From positions 186,001 to 250,000 of the forward strand of contig JAIUNY010000001.1 of the NCBI GenBank assembly GCA_020161505.1: a stretch of DNA of 64,000 nucleotides, written 5' to 3'. Below, in pieces: positions 32,965-41,644 of this stretch. The notes beneath the pieces are model-generated. The model saw only the letters and a program-made list of their open reading frames with translations, made no database searches and was not told the DNA's origin. The stretch comes from Armatimonadota bacterium (GTDB lineage: Bacteria; Armatimonadota; Fimbriimonadia; Fimbriimonadales; Fimbriimonadaceae). The position numbers and the translations under genes are program-made. Each line of letters starts with the position of its first letter. Within the stretch, counting starts at the first letter, position 1.

Positions 32965-34200
32965 TTACTTCAGCACGTCCAGAGTCTGGAATTGTTGGCC
33001 CAGAACGACGGCGGAATCGTTGCCCATCCAGTTGTCAAGCGCGGTGGCGTAAACCTGGCGGAAGTCAACTTTGAACTTCACGTCTCCGTCGTTCAGATCC
33101 TGCAGATCGGGCTTCGGGCCGTGGAATCCACCCTTCACATTCTTGCCGATCAAGAACATCGGCGCGGCCTGACCGTGGTCGGTGCCTGCCGAGCCGTTTT
33201 CGTAACTCCGTCGACCGAATTCGCTGAAGACCAGGGTCATCACCTTGTCGGCTCGACCGACCGCTTCCATTTCGGCTTGGAAGGCTGCGACCGCATCGCT
33301 GAATCCCTTAAGCAGCTTTTCGTGGGCTTCGGCCTGGCGGGCGTGGGTGTCGAATCCTCCTGCGGAGAAGTAGATCACGCGGGTCTGTGGCGAGGTCGCG
33401 ACGATCTGAGCGATCTGCTTAAAGCCTCGACCGAAAGGATCGTCCCCATAGGTCTGCTTTGGTTCGTACTTGCCGAGATTGGCCTTGAGGGCGGCAATCG
33501 CATCGAGGGCCGAATTGTTGGCCATTTGGATCGTGCGAACCGCCGATCCTTCCTTGGCCGCCATGCCTTGAATCTCGCGGAGCATCTTCTCGGCGTCCGG
33601 GTCTCCGACCATCTGCTGAACGTCGCCAAGGCTGGCGAAACAGGGGATGCTGACCTCGTTTGCGGTGAGTGCCAAGGGCCGTTCGGTGGAGAGACCAAGC
33701 CCGGCGAGTGCATCGAGCTTGCCGCCAGATTCGCAGTTTTTATCGAATGCGCGACCGATCCAGCCGTACTTCAGGGCTCCATCGGGGCTCGCGGATTGCC
33801 AGATGTCCATGCTCTTAAAGTGCGAGCGATTGGAGTTCGGGTAGCCCACGTTGTTGATGACTGCGACTTTGCCCTCTTTGAACAACTTGGCGAAGCCTGT
33901 CATCGCCGGGTGGAATCCGAGTCCATCGGCAGCAGGGATCACCGCATCCTTGGAAATCGCGAGGTTGGGTCGAAGATCGTAGTAGGCTTGATCCATGTAG
34001 GGGACGATCGTGTTGAGACCATCATTCCCCCCAGAAAGCTGGCAGACGATGAGCACGTTATCGGGAGCAATCGCTTTGCCCTTCGACATCTTCACGACGT
34101 CGGCACGGGCAATGGCGCTCAGCCAGGAGGGTGCCATTAATCCCACGGCGAGGACGCCACCTTTGACGAACAGTTCTCTTCGGCTGATATCGTTGCTCAT
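32965..34200 (-). CDS. DUF1501 protein, Tat-exported
   Basis: 411 residues from ATG 34200, which has AGAGG about 6 nt upstream. Twin-arginine signal SRRELFVKGG (6-15) followed by a hydrophobic core. The DUF1501 signatures are visible: LIVCQLSGGNDGLNTIVPY, VIYFSAGGFDTHARQ, FSEFGRR and GTDHGQAAPMFLIG. The family has a sulfatase/alkaline-phosphatase-like fold and is common in Planctomycetes and Armatimonadota, usually next to DUF1800, which is not present here. The in-frame extension upstream of 34200 lacks such features. Confidence 0.88.
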   Translation of the reverse strand: MSNDISRRELFVKGGVLAVGLMAPSWLSAIARADVVKMSKGKAIAPDNVLIVCQLSGGNDGLNTIVPYMDQAYYDLRPNLAISKDAVIPAADGLGFHPAMTGFAKLFKEGKVAVINNVGYPNSNRSHFKSMDIWQSASPDGALKYGWIGRAFDKNCESGGKLDALAGLGLSTERPLALTANEVSIPCFASLGDVQQMVGDPDAEKMLREIQGMAAKEGSAVRTIQMANNSALDAIAALKANLGKYEPKQTYGDDPFGRGFKQIAQIVATSPQTRVIYFSAGGFDTHARQAEAHEKLLKGFSDAVAAFQAEMEAVGRADKVMTLVFSEFGRRSYENGSAGTDHGQAAPMFLIGKNVKGGFHGPKPDLQDLNDGDVKFKVDFRQVYATALDNWMGNDSAVVLGQQFQTLDVLK

Positions 34201-34306
34201 GCTTTGCCTCTTGTCTATCTTATGGCACGAAAGGACGCTTTGCCAACTCTGGAGTTCACATTTCAGGAAGATTCTCTCAAGCGAATCCGGTGAAATCGGG
34301 GGTTTC

Positions 34307-34798
34307 GTGCCACACTGGGCTGTTTTGGCAGGCGAAGCATCGGCCCCATCGAGGGAAGAGACTGGGCTCAGCGAGTCCGGCGGAACGCGCCCGGTGAGCC
34401 GCGGCACATGGCTCGCGGCGGCTGTTTTGGTCGTGCTGGTTCTGGCGGTTTTCTTTGTAAGCCGAGATACAGGCCCCGAGAGTACGGTGCGACGATATCA
34501 CCAGGCTCTAGCGAACGCAGACACCACGGGGACCCGAGCTTTGCAGACCGACGACAGTCAGCTGGCCGGGCCTTTGCTGGACAGCAATGTGCGCCGACTG
34601 ATCGTGGAGAGTCAGGAGATCCAGTTGGGCCGTGTCCGTCGGGAGGGCCGGACGGCTTATGTCGATGTTGTGTACCGAATTCCTCAATCCGGGAGCATGA
34701 TGGCCGTGAGATACGTTGTAGAGAAACCAGGGCTCCGCTGGAGAATCGATGCTCCTGAGACCTTGAGTCTTCTCCGGCGAATGCTCCAGTTCGAGTAA
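34307..34798 (+). CDS. Membrane-anchored small protein, DUF4878-like
   Basis: 163 residues from GTG 34307, the best start by context; the reading frame extends further upstream but overlaps the divergent DUF1501 region. A cytosolic head of about 40 residues, one TM helix (AAVLVVLVLAVFFV) and a periplasmic cone-shaped domain (VRRYHQALANADTTGTRAL, then VDVVYRI and RWRID), as in DUF4878/lumazine-like folds. A paralogue of similar layout follows 15 nt downstream. Function unknown. Confidence 0.6.
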   Translation: MPHWAVLAGEASAPSREETGLSESGGTRPVSRGTWLAAAVLVVLVLAVFFVSRDTGPESTVRRYHQALANADTTGTRALQTDDSQLAGPLLDSNVRRLIVESQEIQLGRVRREGRTAYVDVVYRIPQSGSMMAVRYVVEKPGLRWRIDAPETLSLLRRMLQFE

Positions 34799-34800
34799 GG

Positions 34801-34806
34801 TTTAAT
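34801..34806 (+). promoter_or_regulatory. -10-like box TTTAAT for the 34814 gene
   Basis: TTTAAT ends 7 nt before the ATG at 34814. The gap to the preceding stop is only a few bases, so it may instead be read through from upstream. Confidence 0.3.
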
Positions 34807-34813
34807 AGCGCGC

Positions 34814-35245
34814 ATGAAACGAAGCGGGAAAGTTCACTGGATGGTGCTGGCAGCGGGTGCTGCTGCAGTGGCGGTCGTCGCCTTGTTCCTCACAAGCGGG
34901 TCATCGCCCCAGACCACGGGTCAGGTCTTCATGTCGGCCCTGGTGCGTGGAGACGCCAAGACCCTCGCCGAAACGACGACGTCGACATCGATGGATGATG
35001 CCGAGCTCCTGAAGGCTTGGGAAAAGACGGTGAAGGATGCCGAGCATTATCGGTTCACGTACCGCATTCTCGCCGCCAGCCAAAGCTCCCCCGATTCGGC
35101 AGCGGTGATGATGCAGGTTCTGCGGAATTTGGACATCACCTCGTACGAAGAGAATTTCCAGCTCGACCTGAAAAAGGTCGATGGCAAGTGGAAGGTCCGT
35201 ATGGAGGGCCTGAACCGCGAAATGTATCCCTTTATGCCTCGTTAG
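34814..35245 (+). CDS. Membrane-anchored small protein, DUF4878-like
   Basis: 143 residues. One N-terminal TM helix ([16 protein letters not shown]) and a periplasmic domain whose pattern ([19 protein letters not shown], then [17 protein letters not shown]) matches the SnoaL/DUF4878 type seen in the preceding gene. The two genes look like a tandem duplication that has diverged. Function unknown. Confidence 0.65.
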   Translation: MKRSGKVHWMVLAAGAAAVAVVALFLTSGSSPQTTGQVFMSALVRGDAKTLAETTTSTSMDDAELLKAWEKTVKDAEHYRFTYRILAASQSSPDSAAVMMQVLRNLDITSYEENFQLDLKKVDGKWKVRMEGLNREMYPFMPR

Positions 35246-35343
35246 GGGTGAGTTCGAACAGGGTCGGGTGTCGCCTTGACCCAAGCCCTTCGGCGTTGAG
35301 GCCCGTGAAGGTTTGAGCGCGGGAAGGTACCTTGTTCGCGCTC

Positions 35344-37167
35344 ATGTCTCTCCCTATCCGAAACCTTGGCATCATTGCCCACGTTGACCACGGCAAAACC
35401 ACCCTGGTTGACGCAATCTTCCGCCAAGCCGGACTCTTCCGATCCAACGAGCACGTGCAGGATCGGGTGATGGACAGCAACGACATCGAGCGAGAGCGCG
35501 GAATCACGATTCTCTCCAAGGTCGCCAGCTGCACCTATCAGGGCACTAAGATCAATATCGTCGACACCCCAGGCCACGCGGACTTCGGCGGCGAAGTCGA
35601 GCGCGTACTCAGCATGGTGGATGGCGTCCTGCTCATCGTCGATGCCTGCGAAGGCCCGATGCCCCAAACCCGCTTTGTGCTCAAAAAGGCTTTCGACAAC
35701 AATCTCAAGGTTGTCTGCTGCGTCAACAAAATCGACCGCGAAGGGGCCAGACCGCTGGAGGCCTACGATAAAACGATCGACCTCTTCATCGACCTGGGTG
35801 CGGAAGAGGAGGACTTGTTCTTCCCCGTGCTCTACGTGAGCGGTGCCGGCGGATATGCCCGTCTGACGCCAGATGGCGAAGAGCAGGATATGCGACACCT
35901 GTTCGAGGCGATCATCAACGAGATTCCGGCTCCCAAAGCGATTCTCGATGGCCCAGCACGACTTCAGATCAACAATCTCGACTACAGCGACTACCTCGGC
36001 CGGATCTTCGGCGGGAAGCTCCTGCGGGGGCGAGTTCGAGTCGGCGACCGCATGACTCAAGTGAAGGAAGACGGTAAGCAAGTCGGATTCAACGTCACCA
36101 AAGTCTGGATTTACGAGGGCCTGAAGCTGAAAGAGGTGGAAGTCGGCGAGGCAGGCGAAATCGTCATGATGTCCGGCACCGACGACGTACTCATTGGCGA
36201 TTCGATCTGCGATGCCCAATTTGTGGAGCCCCTTCCGCGGATTGAAGTCGAGCCGAGCACCCTGACGATGAACTTCTTTGCCAACAGCTCTCCGCTTGCC
36301 GGAAAGGATGGCGGCAAGTTCCTGACGATCCACAAGATCCGAGAGCGCTTGGAGAAGGAAGAAAAGACCAGCGTCACCCTCAAGATCGACCGCACCGCCA
36401 GCGCGGAAACGGTCAAGGTTGCGGCGCGCGGCGAAATGCAGCTCAGCGTCCTCATCGAAACCATGCGCCGAGAAGGCTACGAAATGGCCATCGCTCGCCC
36501 AGAGGTCATCTTCAAGGAGAATGACATGGGCACCAAGCTCGAGCCGGTCGAGCAACTCACCTGTGAGTTCGAGGAAACCGGCATGGGCGAGGTCATGGAA
36601 GAGCTGAGCCGCCGGAAAGCGATGATCGAGGGCATGGAATCCCTCGGGAATGGTCGAACCAGAGTGGTCAGCAGCATCCCCACTCGGGGCCTGATTGGGT
36701 TCCGAAGCGCCTATCTCACGATGACGCGGGGGACGGGAATCCTGGCGAGTATTTTTGAAGGGTATCAGCAGTATCGAGGTGCCGTAGAAAACCGCACGAA
36801 CGGCTCGCTCATCTGCAAGGACCCGGGCAAGATCACGCGGTATGCCTACGAAGATGTCCAGGAGCGCGGCGTGCTCTTTCACGGCGTGGGCGTCGACACC
36901 TACGGCGGCATGATTGTCGGCCAGAATGCTCGCGACGAGGACATGGTGGTCAACATCACGAAGACAAAGGCCGCGAACAACATGCGCTCCGCAACTTCGG
37001 ACGATACGTCGGTGCTGAAGCCGGTCAAGGATTTCTCACTTGAGCAAGCACTGAGCTGGCTCCGGGACGACGAGTTGCTTGAGGTGACCCCGAAGATGCT
37101 CCGATTCCGCAAAAAGATCCTGGATCACAGCGAGCGACGCGTCGCCGAACGCCGTGCGGGTGTCTAG
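35344..37167 (+). CDS. typA: Ribosome-associated GTPase TypA/BipA
   Basis: 607 residues from ATG 35344, the standard length. GTPase involved in 50S assembly and stress/cold adaptation. Full G-domain: AHVDHGKTT (P-loop), [28 protein letters not shown]. The EF-G-like C-terminal half includes [19 protein letters not shown], a hallmark of BipA, and ends with the basic [17 protein letters not shown] at 35332 is possible but less likely. Confidence 0.97.
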   Translation: MSLPIRNLGIIAHVDHGKTTLVDAIFRQAGLFRSNEHVQDRVMDSNDIERERGITILSKVASCTYQGTKINIVDTPGHADFGGEVERVLSMVDGVLLIVDACEGPMPQTRFVLKKAFDNNLKVVCCVNKIDREGARPLEAYDKTIDLFIDLGAEEEDLFFPVLYVSGAGGYARLTPDGEEQDMRHLFEAIINEIPAPKAILDGPARLQINNLDYSDYLGRIFGGKLLRGRVRVGDRMTQVKEDGKQVGFNVTKVWIYEGLKLKEVEVGEAGEIVMMSGTDDVLIGDSICDAQFVEPLPRIEVEPSTLTMNFFANSSPLAGKDGGKFLTIHKIRERLEKEEKTSVTLKIDRTASAETVKVAARGEMQLSVLIETMRREGYEMAIARPEVIFKENDMGTKLEPVEQLTCEFEETGMGEVMEELSRRKAMIEGMESLGNGRTRVVSSIPTRGLIGFRSAYLTMTRGTGILASIFEGYQQYRGAVENRTNGSLICKDPGKITRYAYEDVQERGVLFHGVGVDTYGGMIVGQNARDEDMVVNITKTKAANNMRSATSDDTSVLKPVKDFSLEQALSWLRDDELLEVTPKMLRFRKKILDHSERRVAERRAGV

Positions 37168-37229
37168 TATTCTTGCGGAAGTCGCGGGAATTCGTGACTT
37201 GACCGCCAAGTAGGTGGGCCATAATACTT

Positions 37230-37831
37230 ATGGCTGTCATGGAACAATCAGGCAAACGCGCAGGGATCGCCGGTCTGGCACTTGGTGCCACTTTTGCGCT
37301 TGTTCACTTCCTGTCCACTCCGGTTCATGCTCAATCCGGTGGGGGGGGGGGGCGGTGCTTCTCTGGATCAACTACGGAGCAATTGAGGCTCCTGGCCTGG
37401 ACACCGACGGGTTTTTGAAGACTTCGCAAAGAGTCTACTATCCAACGATCTGCAACTGCAGTGATGCCGAGGCTACTTTCAATATTGCAGTGCCGCTGTT
37501 AGAGATAGTAACCGTCGATTCCTGCCGGGTTCCTCCGGGCTCAAGCCCGCCGGGCTATTGCACGGCCCGGTCACCAAGGGTTAACCCCGAAAGGCAGGGC
37601 CGAGTAACAACAGTAATAATACCAGCCAGGCAGTGCCTTAACTTTCTTGAGGTGTATTGGAAGTGGGAATTCGGCGTAGTGCATCCACTTTGCTACAATG
37701 ATGATCAATGCCCAAAAGTAGTCTTGCCTGGGACCTTAAATGGTGAGACTGTTCCAACAGGGGCAAGAAGTCCGGTACCGCCCGAGTGTCAGCCGACTGG
37801 CCCGGGCGGTGGCGGCGGAGGTGGGGAATGA
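37230..37831 (+). CDS. Secreted Cys/Gly-rich protein interrupted by a poly-G12 frameshift tract
   Basis: The start ATG 37230 opens a clear signal peptide (about 1-35, core LALGATFALVHFLSTPVHA). Then comes a run of 12 G (37341-37352), after which this frame stops at 37418. The remaining protein is in the frame that ends at 37831 (LLWINYGAIEAPGLDTDGFL ... DSCRV, GYCTARS, RQCLNF, PLCYND, DQCPKV, ending GPGGGGGGGE). A tract of 10 or 13 G would join signal peptide and mature part. With 12 G the gene reads as off, which is the pattern of a phase-variable gene or of a homopolymer base-call error. Family unknown. Confidence 0.65.
37341..37352 (+). repeat. Homopolymer G12 tract
   Basis: Twelve consecutive G inside the coding region, right after the signal peptide. 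Its length sets whether the downstream frame is read. Confidence 0.85.
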
Positions 37832-38961
37832 ACCGATTAGCTTCAACTCGCAGACTATCCTTAATTGGGATTGTTGCACTGTTTACAACTTCTGCATTTG
37901 CCAGCGAGAAGTCGCTTCAGTCGATTGCGAAAAATGAGCAGGTGGGATTGGTGATCCCCTACAACTTACTCAAGGATCGCGAGCTTGACGTGCCGAACTA
38001 TCCTGTCGGCGAACTCGCCCTCACTTACCTCGCTGGGGCTTCGCTGACGCGCCAGACCGAACTCAACGGCGTGCGTGTCTTCTATTACGATGCACGCTAC
38101 GTAGTGGCATCGCAAGATCGTCTTCGTAGCGCCTTTGAATCGTGGGTAAACACGTTGGCACCGCAGCAACACGAGGTTGGGCGACGCCGCTCTTGGCGGT
38201 TGAAAGACTTCCCGGACTCCATGACACATGAAATAGTGTATGAAGCTGCCGATGGTGCCACGCTTAGAGAGGCAATATCGGGGCAATATGGCTCAGTGCT
38301 GATGCTTGGATACGAAGTTCAGGACGGAGCGGGCAAGCTACTCTACAGTTGGTTCGGGCCAACCCGTACAAGAGAGCCGAATCGCGAGCCTGTGCCGCAG
38401 GTGTACCCCGATGTTCCAAGCGGGCCACCAGCGGGAAAAGGGATCCCGAAGGGCGAGCTGAACTTTGGGAAAGGTGAAGTTAGAACGCTACGGGATTTCT
38501 GTCTGCTCGCATGGGCGAAGTTTGGGCGCACTCTCTCGATAGACCGGCGGTTGCAAGACGAGGAGTACTTTATCTCCGGCGGTTTTGACTTTGAGACATT
38601 TAGGCAGGTGATTGAGCGCATTAACAAGACTGAGCCAGTCTTCTGGTATGACCCGGCAGATCGCACCCCCGTAATGCTTGGGCAAGCCACGGTACTAGCT
38701 CACGCAGAGCGACTTGAGAAGGAACTCGGATCAGATTGGCAGTCCCTCATAAAGGGCGAGTTTGTGTCGGCACCACTGGTTTTGCCCCCTGACTCGCGTG
38801 ATCGAGAGATGAAGCTCTTGAATCTGCCCGAGTATCGCGCCCGCGTCCGAGTCGGCATTGGGCTTATGCACTATGTGATGCGGCCTGTCTCGCGACTCAA
38901 CGATCCTACTAAGCCGCTTCCCCCGAACGAAGTTTCATCCTTCATCGTAGGGTGGAATTGA
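37828..38961 (+). CDS. Secreted protein with two STN (secretin/TonB N-terminal)-like modules
   Basis: 377 residues. ATG 37828 overlaps the preceding stop by four bases (ATGA), with GGAGGTGGGGA upstream, so it is translationally coupled to the poly-G gene. Signal peptide about 1-26. Residues about 28-90 (SLQSIAKNEQVGLVIPYNLL) and about 215-280 (TLRDFCLLAWAKFGRTLSID, then FETFRQVIERI) resemble STN domains, but no secretin barrel follows. Base composition is AT-richer than neighbours. Function unknown. Confidence 0.6.
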   Translation: MNRLASTRRLSLIGIVALFTTSAFASEKSLQSIAKNEQVGLVIPYNLLKDRELDVPNYPVGELALTYLAGASLTRQTELNGVRVFYYDARYVVASQDRLRSAFESWVNTLAPQQHEVGRRRSWRLKDFPDSMTHEIVYEAADGATLREAISGQYGSVLMLGYEVQDGAGKLLYSWFGPTRTREPNREPVPQVYPDVPSGPPAGKGIPKGELNFGKGEVRTLRDFCLLAWAKFGRTLSIDRRLQDEEYFISGGFDFETFRQVIERINKTEPVFWYDPADRTPVMLGQATVLAHAERLEKELGSDWQSLIKGEFVSAPLVLPPDSRDREMKLLNLPEYRARVRVGIGLMHYVMRPVSRLNDPTKPLPPNEVSSFIVGWN

Positions 38962-38965
38962 ACGT

Positions 38966-38997
38966 TTGCTGCCGAGCGATTAAGAACTCGGCAGCAA
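38966..38997. terminator. Hairpin between convergent genes
   Basis: TTGCTGCCGAG (38966-38976) pairs perfectly with CTCGGCAGCAA (38987-38997) around 10 nt. No clear U-tract follows. Confidence 0.6.
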
Positions 38998-39010
38998 GGA
39001 ACTGCCTAGT

Positions 39011-40267
39011 TCAGTTCGCCGGTTCGATTCGAATCAGCTTGCCGGAGCGCTCATCGGTGATCGCGTAAAGGAACCCATCCGGCCCTTGGCGGACATCGCG
39101 GATACGACCGGGCATCGGGAGACGGGTTTGGCCAACCACCCGACCATTGGCATCCAGATCGACCCGGCGGATGTCGTTGCCAGCAAGGCCGCCGCTGAAC
39201 AGATCACCTTTCCAGGCGGCGAACTTGTCGCCGGTGTAGAACACCAATCCGCTGGGAGCCGGGCAGGGGGTCCATACGACCATCGGATCGACGAGACCGG
39301 CAAGCGAGCGATCGGGGCTCACCCACGTTTGCGTGCCGTACTCTTGGGAGTAGCTGACTTTCGGCCAGCCGTAGTTCTTGCTCGCTTCAATTCGATTGAG
39401 TTCGTCGCCCCCTTGGGCTCCGTGCTCATTGGCAAAGATGCGTCCACTTGCCGGATCCAGGGCCATGCCTTGAATGTTGCGGTGACCAAGGCTCCAGACT
39501 TCCGGGAACGCTCCGGTCGTCTTCACGAACGGGTTGTCCTTCGGTGCCTTTCCGTTCTCGTCGAGCCGGAGCACCTTGCCGAGGTGACTGTTCAGTTCTT
39601 GCGCCCACCAGCGGTTCAGCTTGCCTTCGGTGGAAGCCGGTGGGTTGCCGCCATCCCCAATGCTGACAAGGAACGTGCCGTCCTTCAGCCACAGGATACG
39701 CGATCCGAAGTGCTGCCCTCCGCCCTTGGCTTGCTTGGTTTGGAAGATGATCTTCAGATCGGTGATCTGCGTGCCCCGGAGGACACCTCGGGCGACCGCG
39801 GTGTGGTTCGCATTTCGATCTCCGGTCGCCAGCGTGAAGTAGACCCAGTTGTTCTCCTTGAACCTCGGGTGGATCGACACGTCCATCAGGCCGCCTTGCC
39901 CGACGACCGCAGGCACGGGCCCACCGATAATTGCATCGCGGGTGAGAGTGCCGTTGTTCCAAATCGCCAGTCCACCGCCTTTTTCCGTGATGAGGATCCG
40001 GCCGTCGGGCAGCCACGTCATCCCCCAAGGAGTTTGGAGCTCTTGGGTCAAGATGGTGGATTTCCAGTTACCGTTCTCCTGCGGGGGCGGGCCTGAAACC
40101 TTGATCTCTCCCTGAACAGCGTTTCCGGTCCGTGCGGCTGCGACGGCGGATTCGACCGGTGCGGTGCCCGCCGCCTCGGCTTGTGGGGCACAGGCGATCA
40201 GAGTGACGCCCAAGGCACTCGCCCCTGCGAGCGCCATCCAGGAAGACTTGAAATTCATACGAGCCAT
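39011..40267 (-). CDS. PQQ-dependent sugar dehydrogenase (glucose/sorbosone type), lipoprotein
   Basis: 418 residues. Lipobox VTLIAC with Cys26. The soluble beta-propeller of the YliI/sGDH family starts with TPWGMTWLPDGRILITEK and shows QHFGSR, SLGHRNIQGMA and the PQQ/Ca2+ signature EHGAQGGDELNRIEASKNYGWP (cited here as EHGAQGGDELNRI and NYGWP). Oxidises aldose sugars in the periplasm, with electrons passing to a quinone or other acceptor. AGGA lies 5 nt before the ATG. A PQQ synthesis cluster is not in the window. Confidence 0.93.
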   Translation of the reverse strand: MARMNFKSSWMALAGASALGVTLIACAPQAEAAGTAPVESAVAAARTGNAVQGEIKVSGPPPQENGNWKSTILTQELQTPWGMTWLPDGRILITEKGGGLAIWNNGTLTRDAIIGGPVPAVVGQGGLMDVSIHPRFKENNWVYFTLATGDRNANHTAVARGVLRGTQITDLKIIFQTKQAKGGGQHFGSRILWLKDGTFLVSIGDGGNPPASTEGKLNRWWAQELNSHLGKVLRLDENGKAPKDNPFVKTTGAFPEVWSLGHRNIQGMALDPASGRIFANEHGAQGGDELNRIEASKNYGWPKVSYSQEYGTQTWVSPDRSLAGLVDPMVVWTPCPAPSGLVFYTGDKFAAWKGDLFSGGLAGNDIRRVDLDANGRVVGQTRLPMPGRIRDVRQGPDGFLYAITDERSGKLIRIEPAN

Positions 40268-40380
40268 GGTGTCCTTTATGGTGTTTGCGCGCCAGAGGTT
40301 CCCCCGAGTCCCAACAAAATGCGCTCTGCAACCACCTCTATTTTACCGGTGATCTTCCCGGGATGCTGAAATCCATTGCC

Positions 40381-40386
40381 CATAAT
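40381..40386 (+). promoter_or_regulatory. -10 box CATAAT for rnhC
   Basis: CATAAT ends 8 nt before the GTG at 40395. Confidence 0.4.
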
Positions 40387-40394
40387 GGGAGCCT

Positions 40395-41036
40395 GTGAGT
40401 GATGGCGGTCGAATTGGTGTCGATGAGAGCGGAAAGGGCGACTATTTCGGTCCCTTAGTGATTGCCGCTTGCTACGTGGCCGACTTCCACAATGCCGAGC
40501 TGGAAGGGGTGATGGATAGCAAGAAACTCACGGACGCAAAGGCTCTCCAGCTAGACGCCGTGATCCGAGCGACATGCCCCTTTGCCGTCGTCGCGATTGG
40601 GCCGGAAAAGTACAACGATCTCTACGCGAAGATTCGCAATCTCAACCGTCTGCTGGAGTGGGGGCACGCTCAGGCCATCCAAAACGTGTTGGAAAAGCAA
40701 CCCTGCCGTGAGGTCATCAGCGATCAGTTTGCCAATCCCGCCGGGCTGGAGCGAACTCTCAAAGCCAAGGGGCTCGATGTGAATCTCGAAAGCCGAGTGC
40801 GGGCAGAGGCCGATCTCGCGGTGGCAGCCGCGTCGATTCTCGCCCGGGCCGAATTTCTTCGCCGACTCAAACGACTCGGCGAGGGAGCGGGCATGGACTT
40901 GCCGAAAGGCGCGGGGGCCAACGTCGATCAAACCGCGAAAAGGTTTGTGCAAGCGCAAGGCGAAGGCGCGCTCAAGACGGTGGCCAAGCTTCACTTCCGA
41001 ACCACGGAGAAAGTTCTCGGGCGACCTCTGGTGTAA
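40395..41036 (+). CDS. rnhC: Ribonuclease HIII, catalytic domain only
   Basis: 213 residues. Cleaves RNA in RNA-DNA hybrids. GVDESGKGDYFGPLV (with D10 and E11) and VMDSKKL are the HIII signatures, different from the HII forms; the later acidic sites (ISDQFAN, EADLAVAAASI) are present. The usual N-terminal TBP-like substrate-binding domain of RNase HIII (about 80-90 residues in Bacillus) is missing. A start further upstream is not available in this frame. Confidence 0.9.
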   Translation: MSDGGRIGVDESGKGDYFGPLVIAACYVADFHNAELEGVMDSKKLTDAKALQLDAVIRATCPFAVVAIGPEKYNDLYAKIRNLNRLLEWGHAQAIQNVLEKQPCREVISDQFANPAGLERTLKAKGLDVNLESRVRAEADLAVAAASILARAEFLRRLKRLGEGAGMDLPKGAGANVDQTAKRFVQAQGEGALKTVAKLHFRTTEKVLGRPLV

Positions 41037-41047
41037 CCCTCAGACCC

Positions 41048-41476
41048 TTAGCCCATCGGCTCGAGCAGACTGAGAATCTCTTCTTGCTTTTCGGCAGGGA
41101 TCTCCTCGCTGATGATCGCGATGACTTTCCCGTGGATCTCCGCTTCGACGATGTCCTCACCGACGATGCGCCGGGCCGGGGCAACTTCCGGAAGGATCAA
41201 AATGACCTTGCGTCGAATCTCCGGACGGACACTCGGTACTCCCTGCGCTACGATCGTCGGGGCAGGCTTGTCTGAAGCAAGGGTCGCATCGGCAATCTTC
41301 CTCACTGAGTCGACCATGGCATGGACTGTCTCGGGCGTCGATTGAGTGGCGACGACCTGTGCCGGTTCCGCGAGGCCAGGAGCCATCGCCTGCTCGGTCG
41401 GAGCTTGGGCAAAGTTGATCACCGCCGTGATAAGAACGGCGACGGCTTTGATGGCGGCTTGGAAGAATTCACCCAT
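41048..41476 (-). CDS. Hypothetical protein
   Basis: 142 residues. A hydrophobic N-terminus (MGEFFQAAIKAVAVLITAVI) suggests membrane association or export. The middle is Ala/Pro/Thr-rich, and the C-terminus is acidic-basic (VILILPEVAPARRIVGEDIV; AIISEEIPAEKQEEIL). AGGAG lies about 7 nt before the ATG. No family recognised. Convergent to rnhC with an 11-nt gap. Confidence 0.6.
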   Translation of the reverse strand: MGEFFQAAIKAVAVLITAVINFAQAPTEQAMAPGLAEPAQVVATQSTPETVHAMVDSVRKIADATLASDKPAPTIVAQGVPSVRPEIRRKVILILPEVAPARRIVGEDIVEAEIHGKVIAIISEEIPAEKQEEILSLLEPMG

Positions 41477-41559
41477 GGTCTGACTCCTGTTTTTGATCTG
41501 TTACCAGTTACACGTGCGAGGACGCGCCGCGTTCCGCCATGTTCAGAAAAATGCATTTG

Positions 41560-41585
41560 GCCCTGATTGGTCCCAGACTCAGGGC
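41560..41585 (+). other. Hairpin upstream of pyrR
   Basis: GCCCTGA and TCAGGGC form a perfect 7-bp stem around 12 nt. It lies 60 nt before pyrR, upstream of the proposed -10 box, so it is not in the transcript if that box is used. No U-tract follows. Confidence 0.4.
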
Positions 41586-41631
41586 TTCGTCGCAGGAGGC
41601 CCTCGGCGAGAATCCTCCCCCAGCGACCAGC

Positions 41632-41637
41632 CATAAT
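41632..41637 (+). promoter_or_regulatory. -10 box CATAAT for the pyrR-pyrB-pyrC operon
   Basis: CATAAT ends 7 nt before the ATG at 41645; the alternative ATG at 41636 lies inside the box. The transcript would have no leader. Confidence 0.45.
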
Positions 41638-41644
41638 GAGACCA

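Noticed and set aside
32809-34140. 443-codon plus-strand open frame
   Set aside because: Opposite the DUF1501 gene and reads through the terminator hairpin at 32904-32950.
35242-36882. 546-codon minus-strand open frame
   Set aside because: Lies opposite typA, a certain gene; produced by codon bias.
37795-37828. Gly-codon repeat (GGCGGTGGCGGCGGAGG) at the end of the poly-G gene as a second slippage tract
   Set aside because: The codons are mixed and no homopolymer exceeds four G, so slippage is unlikely there.
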